Shown piece after piece: positions 17,791 through 26,343 of a stretch of DNA of 64,000 nucleotides. The position numbers and the translations under genes are program-made. Below the pieces are notes generated by a model. The model was not told where the DNA came from. It was given only the letters and a program-made list of their open reading frames with translations, and made no database searches. The stretch is taken from contig NZ_CP031166.1 in the NCBI RefSeq assembly GCF_003344865.1, forward strand, positions 310,001 to 374,000, read 5' to 3'. Source of the stretch: Euzebya pacifica. Its GTDB lineage: Bacteria; Actinomycetota; Nitriliruptoria; Euzebyales; Euzebyaceae. Numbering within the stretch: position 1 is the stretch's first letter; the number at the start of each line of letters is the position of its first letter.

Positions 17791-18209
17791 CGGGTGCTCC
17801 GTCGTGACGGGTGGCGGTCGGCCAGTTCGGCCTCCCAGGTGCCGCGGGTGAGCAGTTTCGGTGCCCCGGCACGCGCCAGGTAGTCCTTGGGGTGCCGGAG
17901 CCTGGGAAACGCGTCGGTGACCCCGCCGCGCGCCGCTTCCGTGATGGTCTCGACAACGTTGGCCATGGGTCCTCGGCGCGATTTCGGGTAGCCCTTCAAC
18001 TCCATGGAGGCCTCGATGGCCCCGGCTGCCCAGGCGAGCAGCGCCCGCTGCTGGTAGACCTCGTCGAGTGCGCGTCCGTAGAGGTGGGCGAGCCACTGGG
18101 GGTTCATCGCGTCGATGTCGTCGGAACCGTCGATGGGGATGCCGGTGACCTCGGTGTAGAGGCGGGCGAGGTTGTCGGTGGTCATGTCGTCTCCGGTGGT
18201 GCTGCTCAT
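17787..18209 (-). CDS. hypothetical protein in the NAD cluster
   Basis: 140 aa from ATG 18209, which overlaps the upstream stop as ATGA; its own stop overlaps the nrtR start the same way. Helical, with WLAHLYGRALDEVYQQRALL and a basic C-terminal tail. No membrane segment. Not recognised. Strict ATGA coupling on both sides suggests it is made in fixed ratio with the NAD enzymes. Confidence 0.7.
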   Translation of the reverse strand: MSSTTGDDMTTDNLARLYTEVTGIPIDGSDDIDAMNPQWLAHLYGRALDEVYQQRALLAWAAGAIEASMELKGYPKSRRGPMANVVETITEAARGGVTDAFPRLRHPKDYLARAGAPKLLTRGTWEAELADRHPSRRSTR

Positions 18210-19087
18210 CGCGTCGGGGCGGGTTCGGTGATGGTCGGGTCTGCGGCGACGTCGTGAGCCACGGTCCGCAGGTAGATGTCGATGGTGGCCGCTCCGGGGT
18301 CGTCCACGGGGAGTCGGACTGCATCGAATCCGACGTCGCCCCTGTTGGGGTCGATGACGCCGCCGAACAGGTCGGCTGTCATGCCCCAGGCAGCCCAACG
18401 GTCGGTGTCGTCGGCGTCCAGCATGGCCCTGATGGCGTTGAGGTGGGCGACGATGAGGAGCTCGGGGTCGGTACCACCACCCATCGGACTGATCACTTGC
18501 CGCAGCCCGGTCGGCAACGCGGTGCCGTCGGCGGTCCTGAGCACCCAGAGTGCTCCGAGCCCGGCCCGGTCGGGGTCGGCGGGGACCAGTTCCGGGGTGC
18601 CCTCCACGAGGCCGTCGGGCGGCAGGGCATCGAACATGCCGGGCGGCAGGGGCCTGTCACCGAGGTCGTCGCACACCCGGCGGGCACGGTGGGCGAACGC
18701 GAACACGGTGCCCAGGATGTTGGCGTCGCGGATGGTGACGGTCCGGCCGGTGTCGCGGCTGGCGACGGCCCATTCGAGCCCGAGGCGCAGGAGGGTCCTC
18801 CATGCGGTGCGGGCGGTGCGCCTGGCCCGGCCGGTCGTCGCAGGGGCGGAAAGCAGCGCACCGTGTTCGGTGGCGAGCGACACCATGTAGGCGTCGAGCA
18901 GCTCGATGTGTTCGGTGAACAGCCAGTCGATGGGGGTGCCTGCCGGCGTCGCTGCGACCAGGGCTGGAAGGGTGACGCGCCGGACTCCCCGATCGGTGGT
19001 GACCGTCCAGGACCATCCCCGGACAATGTCGTGTTCGTCGAACAGTCGGGCTTGCGGGTTGCTGCCGGTGAAGGATCGATCGGTCAT
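18206..19087 (-). CDS. hypothetical protein in the NAD cluster, 293 aa
   Basis: ATG 19087 overlaps the nadE stop (ATGA). Soluble, rich in Ala, Asp and Thr. A central helical part (RTAWRTLLRLGLEWAVA) is followed by a C-terminal part with GALWVLRTADGTALP. No domain recognised. It may be a remote paralogue of the 233-aa protein at 225-926 (shared W-T-V opening and a similar helical order), a weak by-eye match. Confidence 0.7.
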   Translation of the reverse strand: MTDRSFTGSNPQARLFDEHDIVRGWSWTVTTDRGVRRVTLPALVAATPAGTPIDWLFTEHIELLDAYMVSLATEHGALLSAPATTGRARRTARTAWRTLLRLGLEWAVASRDTGRTVTIRDANILGTVFAFAHRARRVCDDLGDRPLPPGMFDALPPDGLVEGTPELVPADPDRAGLGALWVLRTADGTALPTGLRQVISPMGGGTDPELLIVAHLNAIRAMLDADDTDRWAAWGMTADLFGGVIDPNRGDVGFDAVRLPVDDPGAATIDIYLRTVAHDVAADPTITEPAPTR

Positions 19088-20844
19088 GCGAGCGCCCGCG
19101 CAATGGGGAGGCGCCGGTCGGACCCGAAGGCACGGGAGGTGATCTTGGGACCGGGAGCGGCTTGTCGGCGCTTGTACTCGGCCAGTTCGATCATCCGGAC
19201 GGTCCGTGCGGCCCGTTCGGCATCGCAGATTCCGGCCGTGGCGATCGTGGCGGCGTTCATGTCGGCGTCGACGTGTGCGAGAACGATGCGGTCCAGGGTC
19301 GGGTAGTCACCGAGGGTGTCCTCGTCGGACTGGTCAGCAGACAGCTCTGCCGAAGCGGGCCGGGTGATCGACCGGTCGGGGATGACGGTGCCGCCCGGTT
19401 GGCGGTTGCGCCATCGGGCGAGGGCGTACACGAGGGTCTTTGGCAGGTCCTTGAGGACGGCGAACCCACCCGCCATGTCGCCGTACAGGGTGGCGTAGCC
19501 GACGGCGTACTCCGACTTGTTGCCGGTGGTGACCAGAAGGCGCCCGGTGTCGTTGGAGACCGCCATCAGCACCATCCCGCGGGCGCGCGCCTGCAGGTTC
19601 TCGGCGGTGACGGGGTTGGCGAACCGGGTTCCGTTCCGGGATGCCACAACGTCTCGCAGGGCACCGGTGGCGGCTTCGGCGATCCCGCCTATCGGTGCGG
19701 TGGCGAAGTCGGCGGCGAGGTTGCCGGCGAGGGCTTCGGCGTCCTCGGCCGACATGGGTGAGGAGTGGGGGCCCGGCATGGTGACGCCGAGCAGGTTGTG
19801 TCCGCCGAGTGCGTCGGCGACGACGGCTGCGGTGACGGCGGAATCGATGCCGCCGGACAGTCCGACGACGGCCCGGTCGAACCCCGTCTTCGCGGCGTAG
19901 TCGCGGGTGGCGGTCACCAGTGCCGCCCACACCTGGGCGAGGGCGGTGTCGGCCATCAGGTCGGCGTCGAAGGCGACCGGGTCGATCGGACCCTGCCCGC
20001 ACGGCTCGGGCAGGCCGAACGGCTGCCGTTGCACGAGGTGGCCACCGGGGGTGGCGGCGATGCAGTGGCCGTCGAAGACCACGTCGTCCTGTCCGCCCTC
20101 GAGGTTGGCGTACACGACGGGCACACCTGCGGCGACGGCGGCTGCCGATACCAGGCCGACACGCACCTGGTCCTTGCCGACCTCGTAGGGGCTGGCGTTG
20201 GGGATGCACACGACGTCGACGACTCCGGTGCCCTCCACCCCTTCGACCCACTGTCCGGTCCACAGGTCCTCGCAGACGGCAAGGCCGATCGCCAGGCTGC
20301 GGGTGTCATCGAGCTGGACGGTCGCCACCGGTGTGTTCCCGCGGGCCGATGCCGCACCCGGCAGGAACACCCGTGTTTCATCGAATGTCCCGTAGGTCGG
20401 CAGCGACCGCTTGGCGTAGCCGCCGACCACGCGTCCGTGGAGCAGCACAACGGCGACGTTGGCCGCCAACCGGGCTCCGCCGGCGTCGGCCGGGACGCCG
20501 ACCGCGGCTCCGTGGGGAAGGTCGTCGGCCGGGGCGGGCGCGCCCAGTACGACAGCGACCCCCGGTGCGACTGCGTCGAGGCGGACGGCGAGGTTGCGGA
20601 CTGCCTGCCAGGCCTGCGTGACGAAGTCGGGTCGGAGCAGCAGGTCCTGTGGCGGGTATCCGCAGATCGCCAGTTCCCCGAGGACGACGACGTCGGCGTC
20701 ACCGCATGCCGCGACGGCATCGATGATCCGGTTGGTGTTCCCGGCCAGGTCGCCGAGGACGGGGTTGATGGCCGCAGCGGTCACGACGACACCGGGACCG
20801 GTCGTGACGGTGGCGGACGGCAATGCGGCGTCGATGGTGGTCAT
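19084..20844 (-). CDS. nadE: glutamine-dependent NAD+ synthetase
   Basis: 586 aa. The N-terminal nitrilase-type glutaminase domain has the E-K-C triad in LGELAICGYPP, YAKRSLPTYGTFDE and AIGLAVCEDLW; the C-terminal ATP pyrophosphatase domain has the P-loop GLSGGIDSAVTAAV and LLVTTGNKSEYAVGY. It converts nicotinate adenine dinucleotide to NAD using glutamine and ATP, the last step of both Preiss-Handler salvage and de novo synthesis. ATG 20844 overlaps the upstream stop as ATGA; the longer ORF to 21288 overlaps two genes and is rejected. Confidence 0.96.
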   Translation of the reverse strand: MTTIDAALPSATVTTGPGVVVTAAAINPVLGDLAGNTNRIIDAVAACGDADVVVLGELAICGYPPQDLLLRPDFVTQAWQAVRNLAVRLDAVAPGVAVVLGAPAPADDLPHGAAVGVPADAGGARLAANVAVVLLHGRVVGGYAKRSLPTYGTFDETRVFLPGAASARGNTPVATVQLDDTRSLAIGLAVCEDLWTGQWVEGVEGTGVVDVVCIPNASPYEVGKDQVRVGLVSAAAVAAGVPVVYANLEGGQDDVVFDGHCIAATPGGHLVQRQPFGLPEPCGQGPIDPVAFDADLMADTALAQVWAALVTATRDYAAKTGFDRAVVGLSGGIDSAVTAAVVADALGGHNLLGVTMPGPHSSPMSAEDAEALAGNLAADFATAPIGGIAEAATGALRDVVASRNGTRFANPVTAENLQARARGMVLMAVSNDTGRLLVTTGNKSEYAVGYATLYGDMAGGFAVLKDLPKTLVYALARWRNRQPGGTVIPDRSITRPASAELSADQSDEDTLGDYPTLDRIVLAHVDADMNAATIATAGICDAERAARTVRMIELAEYKRRQAAPGPKITSRAFGSDRRLPIARALA

Positions 20845-21248
20845 CGGTTCTCCGTCTGGTCGGTCAGGTCGAGGTCGTCCTGCGGGGCGTCGGTGTTGAT
20901 GATCAGGTAGGGCATGCCGCCCGGTAGTACGTGCCACATGGGGCGTGGCAGCGCGAAGGTGACCATGCCTGCGGCGATGCCAAGTGCGAGGAGCATCCCG
21001 ACGGTTGCGTGGGTGTCGCACCACTGCCGGCCGTTGCGGTCCGTGCAGGCGTTGAGGAACGACCAGCCGCCACCGCCGGCGGCGTGGAAGTCGTCGGGCA
21101 GTTCGTTGAGCATCGCGGCGATCTCGTTGCGATGCTCGGCGACCCGGTCGTCGTGGAAGTGGTCGAGACGCAGTCCCTCCACCGGGGTGGTGCCGCCTTC
21201 GCAGTCGTTGAAGAGTTCTGCGACGCGGGCGGCGGTCAGCGCGGTCAT
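20841..21248 (-). CDS. conserved hypothetical protein, 135 aa
   Basis: ATG 21248 overlaps the upstream stop (ATGA). The sequence pattern GGGGWSFLNACTDRNGRQW, then MLLALGIAAGMVTFALPR and MWHVLPGGMPYLIINTD, looks like a conserved small protein family of actinobacteria and their phages for which I know no function. Composition is soluble with one moderately hydrophobic helix (LLALGIAAGMVTFAL). Confidence 0.72.
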   Translation of the reverse strand: MTALTAARVAELFNDCEGGTTPVEGLRLDHFHDDRVAEHRNEIAAMLNELPDDFHAAGGGGWSFLNACTDRNGRQWCDTHATVGMLLALGIAAGMVTFALPRPMWHVLPGGMPYLIINTDAPQDDLDLTDQTENR

Positions 21249-21604
21249 GCGGGCACCTGCCAGCCGTGCAGGTCGCCGCGGCCGTCAAGGGCGATCAAGC
21301 CTGCGCGCACGGTCGGGATGACGGATGCAGCGACGGGCGTGACGGCCTCTTCGACGTCCAGCCAGAAGGCACGGGAGTCCTGCGCGGACCCACCGGCTGG
21401 CCAGCCATGCCAGGTGCCGTCGCGGAGTGCGGCGGCGATGTAGCGGGCACGGTCCTCATCGACCCTGCGGGCGACCCAGTCGGCCGGGGCGCTGTCGGTC
21501 TCGGCGGCCATCCACTGTTGGGCGATCCGTGGCGTGTCGGCGCGGAGGACGGCGGCGGTGCCGGCGTGGTCATCGACGTAGAAGGCCTTGGTGTCTGCGG
21601 TCAT
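21245..21604 (-). CDS. hypothetical protein, 119 aa
   Basis: ATG 21604 is chosen over the upstream start at 21673, which would overlap pncA. It begins TKAFYVDDHAGTAAVLRADT and contains RDGTWHGWPAGG; the stop overlaps the next gene as ATGA. Acidic and soluble, not recognised. Confidence 0.68.
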   Translation of the reverse strand: MTADTKAFYVDDHAGTAAVLRADTPRIAQQWMAAETDSAPADWVARRVDEDRARYIAAALRDGTWHGWPAGGSAQDSRAFWLDVEEAVTPVAASVIPTVRAGLIALDGRGDLHGWQVPA

Positions 21605-21669
21605 GTCTGCTCCCGTGTGCGGGGTGCCCACCACCGGGTGCGGCGGGCGGTTTCGGCTGCCGTGTCTGC

Positions 21670-22572
21670 TCAACGCATGAGTGCCCCGTCGGTGGGCCGC
21701 ACCCAGACGTACTCCACCCGGCCGTCAGCCAGGTAGTCGGCGTCGGCGGTCATGACGACGGCGTCGCGCAGGCCGCGCAGGTCGACGCGGCCGTCGTCGC
21801 CGTACAGGTACTCGGTGCGGATGTTGCCGTTGCCGGGGTCGATCCCGAGCTCGACGTGGACCAGTTCGCCGTCGGACTCGCGCAGCATGACCGCGACCGA
21901 CACAACGTGGAGCGGGTTGACCTGTGCGGCCAGCGCGACCGGGTCGAGGTCGTCGCTGACGTCCCCCGGGGTGGTGTTGCAGATGGTGACGCCGGCGGCG
22001 GCCATGTCGGCTTCGGCGGCGGTCGTGACCTCGCCGCCGATGGCGGCGGTGAGGGGCCGGATCACGGTGGCGGCCAGGCCGGCGTTCGCGGCGGAGATGG
22101 CGGTGGCGGCCACGCAGACGTCGTAGGCGATCCCGACCACGTCGACGGCGGTGATGCCGCGAACGGCGAGCCAGTCGCCGAGCAGGGTGCCGGACTCGCC
22201 CCAGGGGGTGTCGGCGGCGAGGATGCCGTCGAACCCGGTGTAGGAGGCGTCGGTCTGGCCCTTGAGGAACGTCGGGGTGCCGTCGGGCAGCCGCAGTTCG
22301 GGTGTGAACTCGCTGCCGGCGGTGCCGGCCATGCAGTGGACCGGCCAGATGCCGTTGGCGATGTCGATCGGGTCGTCGGCGGTCGCGGGGAAGTGGTTGT
22401 GGGTGTCGGGGGTGTGCCAGTCCTTGGTCGCTGCGATCGCGACGTAGCGGCCGGACTCGGCTGCCAGGTAGCGGGTGATCGCGGTGGCGGCTTCACGTCC
22501 GCCGTCAACGGCGAGGCGTCCGCCCTCGACGAAGTCGACCTGGGTGTCAACGATGATCAGTGCGCGGGTCAT
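21670..22572 (-). CDS. pncA: nicotinamidase with C-terminal extension
   Basis: 300 aa. The first 190 residues are a cysteine hydrolase of the nicotinamidase type: LIIVDTQVDF with the catalytic Asp, metal ligands in DWHTPDTHNHF, a Lys in FLKGQTDASYTGF, and the nucleophile in YDVCVAATA. It would convert nicotinamide to nicotinate. The extra 100 residues at the C-terminus (from about residue 205) have beta character and are not part of standard PncA (about 190-210 aa); their role is unknown. The gene lies between pncB and nadE, giving three of the four Preiss-Handler steps. Confidence 0.92.
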   Translation of the reverse strand: MTRALIIVDTQVDFVEGGRLAVDGGREAATAITRYLAAESGRYVAIAATKDWHTPDTHNHFPATADDPIDIANGIWPVHCMAGTAGSEFTPELRLPDGTPTFLKGQTDASYTGFDGILAADTPWGESGTLLGDWLAVRGITAVDVVGIAYDVCVAATAISAANAGLAATVIRPLTAAIGGEVTTAAEADMAAAGVTICNTTPGDVSDDLDPVALAAQVNPLHVVSVAVMLRESDGELVHVELGIDPGNGNIRTEYLYGDDGRVDLRGLRDAVVMTADADYLADGRVEYVWVRPTDGALMR

Positions 22573-22590
22573 GAAGGTCTCCGTGGCTTG

Positions 22591-22770
22591 TCAGCGGGTG
22601 GCGGGGGTGGCCGGCCGGGGCTGGGTGTAGTGGGCGTACATCTGGTCGACGGCGTCGAGGCGGTCGGTGGCGGTTCCGCCGTAGAACCGGCGGCACATCT
22701 CCTCCACGAACCGGTCCCGGCCGAGGCGGCGCATCAGGTACTTGATGCGCAGGGTCCTGTCGGTGGGCAT
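22591..22770 (-). CDS. small basic protein, 59 aa
   Basis: ATG 22770 with GGAG at -8, in the 206-bp gap between pncB and pncA. Strongly basic N-terminus (RTLRIKYLMRRLGRDRF), then VEEMCRRFYGGTATDRLDAV. Too short to classify; possibly a small nucleic-acid-binding or regulatory protein of the NAD operon. Confidence 0.6.
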   Translation of the reverse strand: MPTDRTLRIKYLMRRLGRDRFVEEMCRRFYGGTATDRLDAVDQMYAHYTQPRPATPATR

Positions 22771-22778
22771 GGGGTCTC

Positions 22779-24086
22779 CTATCGGGGTTCGGTGACGATG
22801 GTGAGGACGGTGGGGGTGCCGGGGTGGACGGCGAGGGCGTCGTCGCGCAGTTCGGCGATCGCGGCGGCGTTGACGGTGCGGGCGTCGGCCACGGTCGAGC
22901 GGTCCGTGCGGCTGCCATCCCACAGCTCCACGATCAGGTTGCGCAGTTCGCCGCCGACGCACTGCGGCGTCGCGTTGCCCATTGGGGTGGCGACGTGCTC
23001 GATGGCGGCGTGGCCGTGGGCGGTGGTTTCGCGCCACGCCCGCTTGCGTCCGCCGACCGTGCGCTTGCCTTCGGCCTCCTTGGACACCGGCCGCATCCCG
23101 TTGGTGTCGGCGATCTCGACGAGCTTGTAGACGAAACCGGGTGCGGTGAGGCCCGACACGACCTTGGTGCCGATCCCGTAGCCGTCGATGGGGGCGTCGG
23201 TGAGGGTGGCGATGGTGTGCTCGTCGAGGTCGCCGGAGACGACGATGCGGGTGGTGGTGGCACCTGCCTCGTCGAGGATGCGGCGGCACCGCTTGGACTC
23301 GAGGGCCAGGTCGCCGGAGTCGATGCGGATGGCACCGGGACCTGTGCGGCCCGCGCGGCGGGCGGCGGCGATGGCCTCGCGGGTGCCCGTCTCGATGTCG
23401 TAGGTGTCGATCAGCAGGGTGGTGTCGACGCCGAGCGCGGCGATCTGGGCGTCGAAGGTGGCGGCTTCGGTGCGGTGGGCGAGGGTCCAGGCGTGGGCGG
23501 CGGTGCCGACGGCCTTGATGCCGTAGGCGCGTGCGGCGGCGAGGTTGGAGGTGGCGTCGAACCCGGCGATGGCGGTGGCGCGTGCGGCGGCGACGGCGGC
23601 GTCCTCGTGGGTGCGCCGTGACCCCATTTCGATGACGGTGCGGGTGCCGGCGGCGGCGCGGATGCGTGCGGCCTTGGTGGCCACGGCGGAGTCGTGGTTG
23701 AGGACCGACAGGATGAGGGTTTCGAGGAGGACGGCTTCGCCGAAGCGGCCGGAGACGGTGAGGACCGGGCTGTTGGGGAAGTACAGCTCGCCTTCGCGGT
23801 AGCCGGTGATCCGGCCGGTGAAGGTCCAGTCGTCACCAATCCACTCGCGAGTGGCGGGGTCGATGATGCCGGTGTCGAGGAGCCAGTCGAGGGTGTCGGT
23901 GTCGAGGCGGTAGTCCTCGATGGCGTCGAGGAGTCGGCCGGTGCCGGCGAGGACGCCGTAGCGGTTGCCGTTGCGGAGGCTGCGGGCGAACACCTCGAAG
24001 GTGGCGGCCTTGTCGGCGGTGCCGTCGGCCACGGCGCTGCGGAGCATCGTGAACTCGTACATGTCGGTGTTGAGTGCGGTGGTCAC
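22779..24086 (-). CDS. pncB: nicotinate phosphoribosyltransferase
   Basis: 435 aa from GTG 24086. NAPRTase signatures: LNTDMYEFTML at the start, SLRNGNRYGVLAGTGRLL, ELYFPNSPVLTVSG, the catalytic-His region EMGSRRTHEDAAVAAARA, GFDATSN, then DTYDIETG, IRIDSGDLALESKRCRRIL and KLVEI. It makes nicotinate mononucleotide from nicotinate and PRPP. First gene of the NAD cluster, divergent from ligA; a minus-strand promoter (TTGCGT, 16 bp, TACACT) lies just upstream. Confidence 0.94.
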   Translation of the reverse strand: MTTALNTDMYEFTMLRSAVADGTADKAATFEVFARSLRNGNRYGVLAGTGRLLDAIEDYRLDTDTLDWLLDTGIIDPATREWIGDDWTFTGRITGYREGELYFPNSPVLTVSGRFGEAVLLETLILSVLNHDSAVATKAARIRAAAGTRTVIEMGSRRTHEDAAVAAARATAIAGFDATSNLAAARAYGIKAVGTAAHAWTLAHRTEAATFDAQIAALGVDTTLLIDTYDIETGTREAIAAARRAGRTGPGAIRIDSGDLALESKRCRRILDEAGATTTRIVVSGDLDEHTIATLTDAPIDGYGIGTKVVSGLTAPGFVYKLVEIADTNGMRPVSKEAEGKRTVGGRKRAWRETTAHGHAAIEHVATPMGNATPQCVGGELRNLIVELWDGSRTDRSTVADARTVNAAAIAELRDDALAVHPGTPTVLTIVTEPR

Positions 24087-24124
24087 GTGTCGTCTCGACT
24101 CTCTCCGTCGGTTGTTTCGCTGTG

Positions 24125-24152
24125 AGTGTATCAGATTGAGATATTGACGCAA
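24125..24152 (-). promoter_or_regulatory. pncB promoter with small inverted repeat
   Basis: On the minus strand TTGCGT (24152-24147) and TACACT (24130-24125) are 16 bp apart, upstream of the pncB GTG at 24086. The inverted repeat TATC-N7-GATA (24129-24143) covers the spacer and -10. This is the natural place for an NrtR operator controlling the NAD cluster; that assignment is inference. Confidence 0.5.
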
Positions 24153-24156
24153 GGCC

Positions 24157-24193
24157 TTGTGGCGCATCGAGTTGAGTGCTACGATTACTAGCA
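24157..24193 (+). promoter_or_regulatory. ligA promoter with palindrome TGCTA-N7-TAGCA
   Basis: TTGTGG (24157-24162), 17 bp, TACGAT (24180-24185). A perfect palindrome TGCTA-N7-TAGCA occupies 24177-24193, covering the -10 and the expected start. The same 17-bp pattern recurs at five other promoters in the window, once with altered arms (TGCTC/GAGCA) and once with a one-base arm mismatch. Here the palindrome lies further downstream relative to the -35 than at the other sites. Confidence 0.6.
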
Positions 24194-24204
24194 GGACGTA
24201 CGGC

Positions 24205-26301
24205 ATGCGAGGCCGCCGCCCCGCCACGACCAGCACAAGAACAGGACACGCCTTGACCGCCACCACCGCAGTCCCCTCCCCCACCGAGATCGTCACGGAC
24301 CGGGCGGCGTTCGACATCGCCTCCGCCGTCGCCCTGGACGCCGCCGACGCCTACTACGGCGGCAACGTCTCCCCCCTGGACGACGCCGCCTACGACGCCA
24401 CCGTGGAAGCCATCGCCAAGGCCGTACAGACCAACGGCTGGCCCGCGCCTCCGGGCCTGCTCGACGAGGTCGCTGCCGGCACCAACGCCGGCGACATCGT
24501 CCACCCCCGCCGCATGCTGTCGCTGGCCAAGGCCACCACCGCAGAGGAGATCGACAAGTGGTGGGACCGCCACCGCCCCACCGAGGGCGTCATCGTCACC
24601 CCAAAGATGGACGGGTCCAGCGCTCGAGCCAGGTTCGTGCCGGTCGGCGACGGCACCGCCCGACTGGACGCGGTCGTGTCGCGTGGCAACGGCGAGGCAG
24701 GCGAGGCCTACGCCAACCACGACGAGATCACCAACCTCCCCCAGACCGTTCCCATGCCCCCCGGCATCACCGGCCCCTTCGACATCGTCGGCGAGGTCTA
24801 CATGGACGCCGCCGCCTTCGACGCCGCCAACGACGCTCGCCGCACCAAGGGCAAGGCCCCGTTCGTCAACCCGCGCAACTGCATCGCCGGGATGCTGCGC
24901 CGCGACAAGTCCGAGGCCGAGCACGACTACGACGGACGCCTCACCTTCGCCGCCTACGACTACTACGGCGAGACTCCCGGCGACGATGACGGCGACTCCT
25001 ACCACGACCGTCTCACCACCCTCGCCACCATGGGCGTCCCGACCGTCGCCACGGTCACCGACGGCCCGGTGCTGGCCAACGACCCCACCGACGCCATGGC
25101 CCTGATCGACCGGATCGGCGGCCTGCGCGACACCCTCGACTTCGAGATCGACGGCGCCGTCTGCCGGGTCCGCAGCAACGACGACGCCACCCGGATCGGC
25201 GACCGGTCCGACGGCAAGGTCCCCAACTACGCCGTGGCGTTCAAGTACCCGGCGCAGGCCCGCCGCACCACGATCATGGACATCTCCTACGACGGCATCG
25301 GCAGGACCGGCCTGATCACCCCCGTCGCCCGCGTCGCCCCCGTCGAGGTGTCCGGTGTGACCGTGTCCAACGTCACCCTGCACAACGTCAACGAGGCAGT
25401 CCGTCTCGGGGTCGCGATCGGCTGCGAGGTCGAGATCGCCCGCATGGGCGACGTCATCCCCAAGGTCGTGTCGGTCCTCCCCCACGACCTGCCGCCCTGG
25501 CAGGCCCCCACCGCCTGCCCCAACTGCGGGTCCGACGACATCGACAAGTCCGAGCTGCGGTGGCGCTGCACCAACCCCGACTGCTCCACCCTTGCCGCGC
25601 TGACCTACGCCGTCTCCCGCGACGCCCTCGACGCCGACGGGGTGTCGGGCAAGGTCATCGAAGCGCTGATGGCCGCCGGGAAGGTGTCCGACCTCGCCGA
25701 CCTGTACCGGCTCACCGCCGCTGACGTCGCCGGACTCGACGGCTGGGGGACCACCTCGGGCGAGCAGATAGTCGCCGCCATCGACGCGACCCGGAACCGG
25801 CCGCTGAACCGCTTCCTCACCGCCCTCGGCGTCCGCATGACGGGCCGCACCATGTGCCGCCGGATCGCCAACCACTACGGGACGCTGGACGCCCTGCTGG
25901 ACGTCATCACCAACGGGTCGCCCGCCGACCTGACCGTCGTCGACGGCGTCGGCGACACCAAGGCCCAGCACATCTTCGACGGGTTCCGCAGCCGTCTGGA
26001 CCTCATCGCCGACCTCCGCTCCCTCGGCGTCGAACCGACCGGCGCGACCGTCCAGGCGTCCGCCGATGACCCCATCGTCGGCAAGACCATCGTGGTCTCC
26101 GGGGCGGTCCCCGGTATGTCGCGAACCGAGGTCAAGGAGATGATCGAGTCACGGGGCGGCAAGGCCTCCTCATCGGTGTCGAAGAACACCTCGCTGGTGG
26201 TCGTGGAGCACGGCAGCACCAGCAGCAAGGCCAAGAAGGCCGCTGACCTGGGCATCCCCACCATGGACCCGGCCGACTTCGCCGCGATCCTCTCCACCTA
26301 A
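24205..26301 (+). CDS. ligA: NAD+-dependent DNA ligase
   Basis: 698 aa from ATG 24205 (AGGA at good spacing); a TTG at 24253 with a similar site would give 682 aa, and the frame is open back to 24157. All LigA domains are present: Ia (DAADAYYGG), adenylation with the lysine motif TPKMDGSSA, OB fold, a Cys4 zinc site (CPNCG ... CTNPDC), helix-hairpin-helix repeats and a C-terminal BRCT domain. It seals nicks using NAD+. A private ligase beside a private NAD salvage cluster, from a divergent promoter region, links DNA replication and NAD supply. Confidence 0.95.
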   Translation: MRGRRPATTSTRTGHALTATTAVPSPTEIVTDRAAFDIASAVALDAADAYYGGNVSPLDDAAYDATVEAIAKAVQTNGWPAPPGLLDEVAAGTNAGDIVHPRRMLSLAKATTAEEIDKWWDRHRPTEGVIVTPKMDGSSARARFVPVGDGTARLDAVVSRGNGEAGEAYANHDEITNLPQTVPMPPGITGPFDIVGEVYMDAAAFDAANDARRTKGKAPFVNPRNCIAGMLRRDKSEAEHDYDGRLTFAAYDYYGETPGDDDGDSYHDRLTTLATMGVPTVATVTDGPVLANDPTDAMALIDRIGGLRDTLDFEIDGAVCRVRSNDDATRIGDRSDGKVPNYAVAFKYPAQARRTTIMDISYDGIGRTGLITPVARVAPVEVSGVTVSNVTLHNVNEAVRLGVAIGCEVEIARMGDVIPKVVSVLPHDLPPWQAPTACPNCGSDDIDKSELRWRCTNPDCSTLAALTYAVSRDALDADGVSGKVIEALMAAGKVSDLADLYRLTAADVAGLDGWGTTSGEQIVAAIDATRNRPLNRFLTALGVRMTGRTMCRRIANHYGTLDALLDVITNGSPADLTVVDGVGDTKAQHIFDGFRSRLDLIADLRSLGVEPTGATVQASADDPIVGKTIVVSGAVPGMSRTEVKEMIESRGGKASSSVSKNTSLVVVEHGSTSSKAKKAADLGIPTMDPADFAAILST

Positions 26302-26343
26302 CCGCGTGGCCGACCTGCTCGAGGTCCTCGCGGAATCGTGGGG

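Noticed and set aside
23833-25971. 712-codon minus-strand open frame
   Set aside because: It lies opposite ligA and pncB and has low-complexity Gly/Val/Asp composition typical of GC-rich shadows.
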